Shown: one piece after another, positions 54,199-64,000 of the stretch | Layout: the number at the start of each line of letters is the position of its first letter | How positions within the stretch are numbered: position 1 is the first letter of the stretch | Assembly: GCA_014529385.2 (NCBI GenBank) | Contig: CM043971.1 | Span: 95,511,273 to 95,575,272 of the forward strand | Origin: Adiantum capillus-veneris | Taxonomy: Eukaryota; Streptophyta; Polypodiopsida; Polypodiales; Pteridaceae | Length of the DNA stretch: 64,000 nt | Reading direction: 5' to 3' | Notes under the pieces: model-generated | What the model was told of the DNA's origin: nothing | The model's database searches: none | Seen by the model: the letters and a program-made list of their open reading frames with translations, nothing else | Position numbers and translations under genes: made by a program

Positions 54199-56097
54199 AG
54201 TACTTTTCTTGATTTACCTTTATGAAATTTATCAAGAGCAAGGGGTTTGAGGGTACGAGGGGCCATGCTGCCGTCGAAGGTGACACCATTTTACTAGTTT
54301 ATTTAACACAAACATGTGGAAGTCTCTATTAAAAAATATATATATTATGGGTCCTATTTTTCAATACACCAACTAAGAACTTCTCATTCAAAACCACTTC
54401 AGTCTCTTGAGGTATCCATTCTTATCAAATATTAAGTTGTGTCTCTTTTTACAATAAAAAGCGTTATAGATTTTAAAATTAGTGTATGACTCAATCAGTG
54501 TCTTTTGGAAAGTTTGTCTATTTGTACTCTGAAGTGAAATGGCGCCTACACAAGTTTTTGTCAAAAAATACTACAAACCCAATAATGCTTTTGATGCATT
54601 TTCACATGTATGTGTGTGTGTGAGAGAGAGATTTTAGTTCTTTGTAAGTGAGGTGAACTCAAAATTTGCCCTTCCTAAATTTTCAGCACTACAATCTACA
54701 CTATTTTTCATATGCAATTCAACATGTATTTTTGCAAAAGCATGTGCTTTTAAAATTGTCATATTACTAGTATACTTAAAATAGTGGGTCATTACATTCC
54801 GTACAAAATCCGTATGAGGGGGGATGGCTCAAAGTGAGAATGGCCATATCTTTTTCGTATGTAGGGTGGTAGGTTAGCATGAAAGATATTGTACATAGGG
54901 GGGTTTCTCTAGTTTGGATGCACACAGGTGACACCCCCTCATTATTGATAGTGAATCCCCCAGGGGTTGTTTATGCATATAGCAAAGCTATGAGTTGTTA
55001 ATAAAAAGGTTTCATTGTTTGTACCTAGAAGTGGTTAATGTTTCACCTTTTATTATGGTTCAAAGATTTTCGCAAGGCTTGCAAATGATGCAATAGAAAG
55101 TATTTAGTTTCTTTTCAGAACTATTTACACTCCTCTTTAATGTGTGCTGGGAGCATCACATTCGCCATAAGAATTGGCAAGTATGCTTATGGATATGCAC
55201 TTTTAGATATGTTTTTGCTAAATGCATGCACATGTGTTATGGGCCCTCATGTTTAGAAAAGGCTCATTTGGAGCGGCATGTAGATTCATCACAATAGTTT
55301 CTTATGAATCATTTTGCACTCTCTGTATAGTATCTCTATGAGATTACCTTTGGATCTACCAATTACCAATAGAGGTCAAGGCTCGGTTTGGGTGCTTGTG
55401 GATCTTTTAAGTTAACCAAGATGGTTATGCATGTCATTGTTGATTCCTCAGCAATATTGTACGACATTATGATCCACGTTTACCAGTCATTTTGGAAGAC
55501 AGTCTGTATACTGTGGGGAAACACACCTCAACTACTGTCAATATCCAAGGGGATAGGAAGATTAGATAGATTACAAAATGTAATCTTGTGCTAAAGGATA
55601 TGCAAAGCGTGTACACTAGCACCAAGCAGTCCAGTTAGCAAGCATGTATTGTGCTAGTTGGAGTTTGATTACAATAAGGTAAATCATGTTTGTGACTTAG
55701 TTTATGTAAGAAATGCGGTACAATAAGGATCTAGTAGCAAGGAGAGTAGAGAGAGACACGATGAAAAGTAGATTAGTGGCAAATCAAAAACTTTAGATTA
55801 GCACACTATACAAATTGATGGCGCCATCCACCCATGCGCTCTCAAGGTAGAGCTTAGATGGCGATTTAGACAACTAGAGCAAGTGAATACAAGGGACTAA
55901 TAATCCTTACATAAGGATGTGCTGTGTGCGTCAAGTGTGCACACCATTCTACCAAAATACTCATGAAAAGGCCTCCTTATATAGTTGTAAGGGAGCCTCT
56001 AAATGCCCATGTGCAGCTGCCCTTAGATAGCCAAGTCCAAGTAGGACTCTCCCATGCGCCCATGTGTAGCCACTTTTGGGTAGACAAGTCCTCTTAG

Positions 56098-56205
56098 AAA
56101 TCGGCCACCGGCCAAGGAAATCCGGCCACCGGCCAAAGACCACCGGCCGCCGACCACCGACCAAAGACCATGGACCATCGGCCACCGGCCACCGGACGGC
56201 CATTT
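56098..56205. repeat. Minisatellite of CCACCGGCCA-type units
   Basis: Imperfect short units (cggccaccggccaaagac and shorter versions) repeat about seven times in 100 bp. This GC-rich patch contrasts with its AT-rich surroundings. Confidence 0.8.
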
Positions 56206-56499
56206 TCTGATTGTCTTCCGGCCTTAGTCCGGTTAAGATATTCCGGCAAAGGGAAAAAAAAATTTCCCTTGAATTTACTCCGTACCATCCATGATCACAA
56301 ATAGAGATCTCATCAGCGTGCATAGCTGGAATCCACCAAATATATGTGCACCATTGGCTTCTCCTCATATGGGGGCCTTACAAACTGTGCAGCATATATT
56401 GTGGTGGAAAAACTTAGAGAGGTGGGCATTGCAAGTATACCAACAGTTTAGTCCCTTCATATTTAAGTCAGGTTCTCAACCTTGAACACTAGTTATGGT

Positions 56500-56884
56500 G
56501 GGGTTGTTTACTGAACAAAATTGAGAACAAGTCAAGGACTTATATTTTGCTGATAAGTTACATCAACCAATTACTTTCATGGAAAGTGAAAAGAGGTACT
56601 CTTTTGGGTCCATCTTAGTTGTGATAACTCGTTTAGCATACTCAAGTGAGTTCTAAATGGAGTCTACATGCTATGTTGTATATGAGCCGGTTACACAACA
56701 ATGGTTGCAAAGGAACAACAATGTGGAAAATCAAGATGTTATTCATGATTTCATTGAACCTCCCATTGACCCATATTCAAGTCAAATGAACAGCTAGATC
56801 CATGAAGGATTCCACTGTGGAACACATTAGTGTATCATCACTCTTGTTTTCGAGGACAAAAATGCTTCTCCAAGGGGAGAGTAA
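56500..56884 (+). pseudogene. Decayed 3' end of an LTR-retrotransposon coding region
   Basis: The plus-strand trace (LVVITRLAYSSEF, YVVYEPVTQQWLQ, IEPPIDPYSSQ) is broken by two or three stops. It ends at the string encoding FEDKNASPRGE, with the purine tract AAGGGGAGAG at 56872-56881. The ending '...cgaggac.aaa.gc.tct.caaggggaga' just before an LTR is common in plant Ty3/gypsy elements. No enzyme domain is visible, so assignment is tentative. Confidence 0.4.
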
Positions 56885-57080
56885 TGTAAGGACAAGGATC
56901 CTAAGGAGCAAGGTAGACCTAGGGGGTTAGGGACCTAGGGGCTCGGACTGGACCAGTGTGGAATGGGATCCAAACTATGGCTAGGGCAAGGAGCTAGCCT
57001 AAATATAATGAGGTAGGGCGGTGGATCACAAATCTCACTCTCCTAGGTCTCATAGGTAATCTAGCCAGGTAGGATGTTTC
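56885..57080 (+). repeat. LTR 5' fragment
   Basis: TGTAAGGACAAGG follows the purine tract by three bases. The LTR-like stretch runs until the minus-strand coding relic begins. No second copy was seen. Confidence 0.4.
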
Positions 57081-57997
57081 TTTAGTAGTTTTTGATGGCT
57101 TCCCCAGCTCTTGATTCTAGGCATCAAGCAAAGGACAACACTTTGTGCCAGTTCTTCAATTATGACGGGTGATGGCACTTTTCTTCTTTTAGCTACAGAT
57201 TCTTCCATTTTTTATTTCCCCTTGGCCTTTCTCTTCTTCTCTTCTTCAGTCTTTGAGGCCTTTAATGCGCGTTTGGAAACATTGTTTTTAAATTCACTTC
57301 TTTGCTCTTCATCACTTGCCTCACTCTCCTCTTTTGAAGGTAAGAATTTTCTCCTTGTTGATCGTCTTAGTTGAGGTGCTTGGTAGGCTATTCTTGTGAG
57401 GACTTTTGGTGCTCTCAAGTCCTTGATGCATGTGCTCTTTTTTGTGCCCTTGAGTGCATTGAGGTCATATTGGGCATGGTCGAGCGGCATCGGTAACTTG
57501 GTCTTCAAAATTTTTGTAAAATCCAAGGCCACTACATGGTTTGGAATTGTGTGCCTGCTTGGCTTCTTTGTTGTGAAATGGAAATGTTGAGTGAAAAGAT
57601 GAGCCGGGTCTTCATCTGGTTTATGGACCATATCAGTAAGTGTTGCTACTAGTGTATTTCTAGAGAAGACACCTATGCTTTTCTTTTCCATTAACCTTAA
57701 ATGTTCACCTAATGTGGGTAGCTTTAGGGACTATCCAATAATGTCCTTGGTAATCTGTACTTCTATTGCTTGTCCTGCTGGATCCGTCAGCATGGATGTG
57801 CCATCCTCTTGAATGGAGCTTTGGAGTTCATACACTCTTTGAAAATCCACTCTACATGGTGGAGATTTGTAGTAATCTAGTAATCCAACCTGCATATGTG
57901 CTTCTGCCAATTCAGGCTCCTTTGCTACATCATATATTTCTCTTGGCATTGATAGCCGACTTTCGGTAATCAAGTTTAAAAAAAAAAAAAAAAACAC
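57081..57997 (-). pseudogene. Homologue of the unknown long ORF (second copy)
   Basis: A single frame on the minus strand from 57997 to about 57081, with stops at 57731 and 57212. It matches the N-terminal part of the 45.7-41.8 kb ORF. LLDYYKSPPC aligns with LLNYFKKRPC, GVFSRNTLVATLTDMV with EVFTKKGAVATFSDLV, and KVLTRIAYQA with EVLTRIAYQA, in the same order and spacing. It then runs into a Lys/Glu-rich tail with a KRRK cluster that could be a nuclear-localisation signal. The upstream edge is a 17-base A run followed by the polypyrimidine block. Sequence divergence shows a separate subfamily. Confidence 0.6.
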
Positions 57998-59345
<1,348 letters not shown>

Positions 59346-59662
59346 GCACAACTACATACACACACGCATATACGCACCACACCGCAATACGAAGGAAAAG
59401 GCTACGACATCAACAAACAAAAAGAAGAAGGATCCAAAGCACGCGCCGCCAACAACAAAAACAAAAAATGCACCGAAGGCATGCCCCGGCCGACTCCAAA
59501 AAGAAGTACGCTCGACACCGATGCACCGGCAGCACGCCATTCGCCAACAACACGCAACCACGATGCCATCCCAGTATTTTTTAGGTTATTTTACCATTAT
59601 CTTCAGTTTTTCACCCGAGCCATTGTAAATTTTCATTTTGTAAATATCCTCTCTTTAGGTAA
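59346..59662. other. Short region without a supported gene
   Basis: A-rich then mixed sequence between the polypyrimidine block and the probable LTR; nothing recognised. Confidence 0.4.
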
Positions 59663-60200
59663 TGGTGACACAAGGTCCACCTAGAGATTCCCATCTTTTA
59701 ATAACCTTCCCCAAAACAAAGCAAGGGTTAACCACACCGGGCCCACCACTTGCTTTGTCTCCCCGATTAAGATTACCCTAACCACACTGGGATTACCATA
59801 ATCCAAGCAGCCAACACCTATAAATTGGCACTGAGAGGTCACTATCTCGGGGGGGGGGGGGGGGGGCAACTTATGTGGAACCAAGCATTGGGTAGAGTGT
59901 AGTAGGAGGGATTGACACCATCACCATCACGGGGAGGGGGTCTTGTGTGCTTGGTTTGCCTTGGGAATTGCACCATGTGAAGGGAACCACACCCATCTCT
60001 CGACTCCAATGGTCGATGCACACACGTATGCACGCTCTTGGCAATGAGTTTTCACAGTCATAGAGTCGCCCTAGAGAACGCACCAAGTAGGTTGCACCAT
60101 CTCCTCCCCCTACCTCTCTACCACCACGGCATGCCACCTTGTAAATATTGCAGAAATAACTCACCCTCACACCCCCGAGGTTGTTTTCATCAATTGCAAG

Positions 60201-60257
<57 letters not shown>

Positions 60258-60435
60258 TTTCTCTCTCTCGGTGTGTAGGCTTGCGGTGTTCATATCATCA
60301 TGGGGTTTGCGTCCTAGCCGCTCAAAGCTAGGTGGTGCCCCCCTGTTCGCTTTACCGTGGCAGGCTCGAGGCGAGCCATTCGGTCCCCGACGTTTTAGAG
60401 GCCGTCGGGGTTTGGGGTCAGCTTTGCGTCTTTCA
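59663..60435 (+). repeat. Probable 5' LTR of the right-end Ty3/gypsy element
   Basis: The interval starts TGGTGACACAAGG and ends GTCTTTCA, directly before a PBS-like TGGTGCCCCCACTG. It contains a TATA-like 'cctataaatt' (about 59818), a G run (59850-59866) and a (CT)n array in the presumed leader. The start is a guess; the 3' LTR lies outside the window. Confidence 0.4.
60204..60257. repeat. (CT)n microsatellite
   Basis: CT run of about 54 bp within the probable LTR. Confidence 0.97.
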
Positions 60436-60437
60436 TT

Positions 60438-60454
60438 TGGTGCCCCCACTGAGG
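60438..60454 (+). other. Possible primer binding site
   Basis: TGGTGCCCCCACTGAGG follows a CA end by two bases and starts with the TGG expected from a tRNA CCA tail. I could not name the tRNA. Confidence 0.4.
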
Positions 60455-60512
60455 AGGGATTTCCTAAGACCCCTTCAGTTTACAATGCTGAAAGTGACGC
60501 CCACTATCAATC

Positions 60513-61495
60513 ATGGACGAGTGGCTGAAGGAATTTTCTAACTGGAGGACGGAAGAAGAAGAGACGAAGGAGGCCCTAGTTGCCTTCATTGAGGTGCTAC
60601 TGCCAGGCTGCAGTGTCATAAACATTCAAGAGGTAAATTCTCCATGTTGTGTCGCTCGTTCTAACTATAAATCAAAAGCATCAGGTGGGAGATTTGTGAG
60701 GTGCTATCACTGTTGTCAACCAAGGCACACGGTCAATGAGTGCCAGCAACGGAGGCAGCGGAAGGGCTGAAGTCTTCTACATTGACATTCATCGCAAGGA
60801 GGTCATTCACGTCAAGGAAGGAAAGCAGACGGTGAGGCCTCTTTCCCTAAAGAAACTGCAGTCAAAGATAAAACCCCAAAGTGGCCTAAAGGGGCTGCTC
60901 GAGCCAAGGGCAAGGAGAAGGTAGGCTAGCCTGGAAACGCATGACCCCGAAGGGAGAAGCATCTGGCCAAGCAAGTGCTTCAAGCTCAGAGAGCCGGGTT
61001 GTACCCACTTTGTCAAAGAAGAAGTCATCTGAAGCTAAGCGGCGGAAGGTCGCCTACCGATTTGCACGACGCATGCGAGTGCTACCAATCCACTTCGACA
61101 ATCGAGAAGAAGAAGTGGTGAGAAGATTCCCATGTCCTAGAGAAGAGTGGTTCGGCTACTGGTTCGGCTACTGGTTCGGCTACTGGTCTCGCTATTTTGG
61201 GAAGCGAGTGGAGGACCTTCCTCCCCTCCCTGTACAACTTATCCTGAAGAAGCTCTCTACCACGGGAGAGACCCAGTGGGCTGGAGATGAGCTGCAACTG
61301 AATGGAGTAGAATTCATGCAACACGCCGATTACGGAAATTACCTACAATTGCTGTTAGCCAAGAGACTGGGAGTGGTCAGACGCGTCGCCATCACCTCGT
61401 ACGTGTTAAGAAACGAAGGAAGGGTAGAGCCCATGAAAGGTGACGACCTCTTGTGGATGTGCCGACTCATCAACAGTGGCATGGTAAGAGTATAA
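60513..61495 (+). pseudogene. Pre-gag ORF with a zinc knuckle, frameshifted
   Basis: Three plus-strand frames follow one another between the PBS and gag. 60513-60770 starts MDEWLKEFSNW and contains a CCHC knuckle, CYHCCQPRHTVNEC. 60736-60924 is Lys-rich. 60941-61495 encodes KRRKVAYRFARR, a WFGY unit repeated three times, and a C-terminal domain with VQLILKKLSTTGETQWAGDE and VVRRVAITSYV. They may be one protein broken by two frameshifts, or exons. Some Tat-lineage (Ogre-type) elements are known to carry an extra ORF before gag; that parallel is by position only. I recognise no fold. Confidence 0.5.
61149..61196 (+). repeat. 12-bp tandem repeat encoding WFGY
   Basis: 'ggttcggctact' is repeated three times with a partial fourth copy; the frame is preserved, so the product carries an aromatic repeat. 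Confidence 0.9.
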
Positions 61496-61822
61496 GTAAG
61501 TATTTCACCCTTTGTGCATGATGGAAAACGGTCCGATGGCATTCCCGTTCAGATTCCTGCAGCATATGCATGTGAATATCTATGTAGATAGGAAAGTCTT
61601 CTACCAACAGAAGATTGTTTACCTATTCGGTGCGGCAATACTAGGAGAAATCCTCAGTTCCCCGAACCCTATCATTCTTCCCATACTACATTACCATCAT
61701 TCCTTTAATGTCTCTATTTTTATCCTGTTTTAGCCTATCCGTTCGCCCTTGTAAAAGAGCCGCTATGAGCAGTTGCTGTTGATGTAGAAAAAAAAAAAGG
61801 TTTGTAATTTCCCCAGTCACCA

Positions 61823-64000
61823 CCATGGCAAGTGTTTCTTTCCCCATGTTCAGTGGAAAGAAGGGTGAGGATCTCACCACTGATTTTTTGGATTGACATT
61901 GCTTGTGTCGTCTCCAACAAAGATGACGACGCTTCACGACTCAGAATTTTTCCTCTACTGATGAAATTAGAGGCCAAGTCCTGGTACAATGCATTGCCCC
62001 ATGCTACCAAGAATGCATGGGATGTGTTAAGGGCTGCTTTTGTAAAGAGGTTTGGTGGAGGCACAACCTCGGAGAAGCTATGGCAGCTATTGACAGAATT
62101 AAAGCAGGTAGGCCTGCTGGAGTACGCCACCTATGAGTCAAAGTTTGTGGACTTATGGGAGAGGTGGGTTGCCACACTGGAGGAAGGCGAAGGAGCGCTT
62201 AATTTCCTAAAGAAGGACCGTTTCATTGCTGGTCTATGGTCGCCGCTTAGAGAGAAGGTGAAGGGAAGGTTTCCTGCAACATATGAGTTGGCAGTCGAAG
62301 TAGCCCGCCTTAAAGACAAGAAGCTGCGCATGCAAGCAAGAGTAAACGAGTCAGAGGAAACAAGCTCGGCCCGACCAACCCCAGTGGCTGCAACAACCAA
62401 TCATAGAGTCCAACCACAGGAGACAGCAGAGGAACAGCAAGACCTGCTGAGTCGCATCACCACCCAACTAGAGAGTTTATCTGTGCATCTGGTGGAGCAA
62501 GGGCATGCATCTGACAGAAATCCAGAACAAGGAAGAGGACAACGAAGGCAGAACCCAGAATACCACTGTTACAACTGCGGGGAAGACGGCCTTGGAATGT
62601 ATTACTGCCCACACCCAAGAAGGCAGAATTTCAATAGAGGGGGGAGACAGAATCAGATCTCTCCGCCAAGAGTAAGACCACCACCAAGGCAGCCAGGACC
62701 AATCCCAACAGTCCAAATCCTACGACCACCTATACAACAGCAACCACCACCCCAACCTCTCATTCCGCCACTACCCCCACAACTTGCGGTGAACCAAGCG
62801 GTGAGTGTCATTAGCTTAGAGGCTAAAGGGAAGGCGAAGTTAGAAGAGTCAGCTCGAGAGAAGCACAAAGGAAAAGCGAAGGTAGAAGAAGTGGATGCTA
62901 TGGGAGTGAAACGTGCAAGGCACGAGGAGGCATCTCAAAAAGAAGAGAAGGTGAAAGGGAAAGCCGAGTGTAGCAAGCAAGCAGCTAAACCGCGGCGAAA
63001 GATAGACATCGTGGACTTCTCACTAGGTGAGGAAGCACAACCCTATGACTTAGTTCAGGATGTGTTAATGCAGGGCCCGAAGATAACTTGGCCCCAATTA
63101 CTCCACCTTGCACCCAGAATGAGGAGGCAATGGACGAAAATGGTAAGTACCAGGAAATCAAAACCATGGATAGCTAGGGCTATCTCTGGGAGGGATCTCG
63201 ATGACATCTTGCCAACCATGGACGCTCACATCAAAGGGCAACGGATTTCAAACGTCTACATAGATGGTGGCGCGCAAATATGCGTCATGAGTGAAAAGAT
63301 GATGCACCATCTAGGTCTAGAGGTAAGTAGGCTGGCCCCCTGCCGAGCCAAGATGGCAAACAATGTAAGAGTAAAATGCGTAGGCATTGTAAATGTGGTC
63401 AAAGTAAAAGCATTCAATACGGAAGTGGAAGTAGACATCTTCGTCATGCCACACAAAGGGGAGGGCTACCCCATCATTCTTGGAAGGCCTTGGCTTATGG
63501 CCATGGAAGCTAAACAAGACTGGAGCACCGGGATGATCCAGATGAAGGATGATAAAGGGAAGTCCATATTCTATGACATGAGGACTGGAAAGCAGCGCAA
63601 TATGATCTTGGAGGATTCAGAAGACGAGTCCACCAGCGACTCCTCGTCTACCTCAGGAGAAGACACAACCACCACCGATGGGAGTGACAGTAGCATCGAA
63701 GTAATGGGATTCATTCTTAAAGACCCAAACAGATTAACACAATCTAAAGCAACCTCAGCAAACCAAGAGGGACCATCAAGTAAGCAGTCATTGGAGGATG
63801 CAGGTAAGCTACAAAAAATGCTCTCAAATGAGTTAACCAATGAAGAAAGGAAGGAGTATGTCTCCATGTTAGGCAACTTCACTACTTTGTTCATTGATGG
63901 CTATGATAAGATCACAGGAATTACAATAGTGCAACACTACATAAAGCTCAAGGAAGGCAGTAAACCCGTAGTACAGAAGCTCAGAAGACTTGGAGCTAAA
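61823..64000 (+). CDS. Ty3/gypsy gag-protease (gag-pol start), open at window edge
   Basis: Open for 726 codons from ATG 61823 to the last base. Residues about 40-180 match a Retrotrans_gag capsid domain (LEAKSWYNALP, AFVKRFGGGTTSEKLW, GLLEYATYESKFVDL). A knuckle at 249-262 reads CYNCGEDGLGMYYC, with Leu257 where the zinc-binding His is expected. Pro-rich and Lys-rich linkers follow. The retropepsin has YIDGGAQICVMSE (catalytic D481) and ILGRPWLMAMEA near 551. After an acidic Ser/Asp run the frame approaches RT (VVQKLRRLGAK). Bases 61842-61890 look frameshifted twice: another frame reads more like gag (MFSGKKGED), and the current frame rejoins downstream. It is probably recent but possibly defective at the extreme N terminus. 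Confidence 0.88.

Larger units (their letters stand above)
50700..56095. other. Region without a supported gene, rich in microsatellites
   Basis: The 5.4 kb contains five long (GA)/(CT) arrays and otherwise short frames without domains. No terminal repeats or LTR signals were recognised, though much of it is probably unrecognised repeat DNA. Confidence 0.45.

Noticed and set aside
55961-56368. Minus-strand 135-codon frame
   Set aside because: Its core is the translated CCACCGGCCA minisatellite (GRW/VAG repeats), and the remainder is unremarkable.

Overview
The window reads as nuclear DNA of a land plant and is almost entirely transposable-element territory. Supporting this are plant-type LTR retrotransposons (chromovirus with chromodomain, Tat-like Ty3/gypsy, Ty1/copia gag), plant L1 LINEs, an LTR element with a primer binding site close to plant initiator tRNA-Met, and dense long dinucleotide microsatellites. 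The microsatellite load and the divergent element families make me lean towards a fern or another seed-free plant, but that is inference and no host marker gene proves it. I found no rRNA or tRNA gene, CRISPR array or bacterial operon.

Layout. 1-7.2 kb: AT-rich, no supported gene, with old diverged duplications and two compound microsatellites. 7.7-11.65 kb (minus): a coding-intact LINE with ORF1 (coiled coil plus NIVIRG-type RNA-binding domain) and ORF2 (endonuclease plus reverse transcriptase). 11.8-15 kb (plus): a decayed gag-like ORF, a hydrophobic relic and LTR-like DNA. 15.3-16.2 kb (minus): a Ty3/gypsy zinc-knuckle/protease relic. 16.9-18.2 kb: a non-autonomous terminal-inverted-repeat transposon flanked by TTAA. 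20.5-22.3 kb (minus): the best candidate host-type gene, a 599-residue protein with a trypsin-like GSSGG serine motif, preceded by a duplicated intron-like segment. 22.6-25.9 kb: nothing supported.

26.0-28.8 kb: a structurally complete non-autonomous LTR element (two LTRs, PBS, PPT, perfect 5-bp target duplication) nested in the LTR of a chromovirus whose remains (integrase, chromodomain, gag start and an unusual upstream ORF) run to about 32 kb. That upstream ORF is itself split by a 683-bp hAT-like element. 36.4-39.3 kb (minus): a Ty1/copia gag between two copies of a roughly 0.6-kb repeat; a third copy lies at 16.2 kb. 39.4-41.1 kb (plus): a second, different LINE (DUF4283-like ORF1 and start of ORF2). 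41.1-45.7 kb (minus): a decayed ORF of about 1,290 codons of unknown family ending at a PPT and LTR start; a homologue lies at 57.1-58.0 kb. 46-49.6 kb (minus): a Ty3/gypsy relic in which the integrase is followed, not preceded, by a retropepsin-like domain. 50-57 kb: tandem repeats, microsatellites and an LTR fragment. 58-59.3 kb: an extreme polypyrimidine block. 59.7-64 kb (plus): the 5' part of a Ty3/gypsy element with probable LTR, PBS, a pre-gag ORF and a gag-protease ORF open for 726 codons to the window edge.

The genes do not form a pathway. They are layers of nested, mostly dead retroelements. The most novel-looking items are the integrase-protease order, the unknown ORF family tied to LTR signals, the pre-gag ORFs, and the TTAA-flanked non-autonomous transposon.
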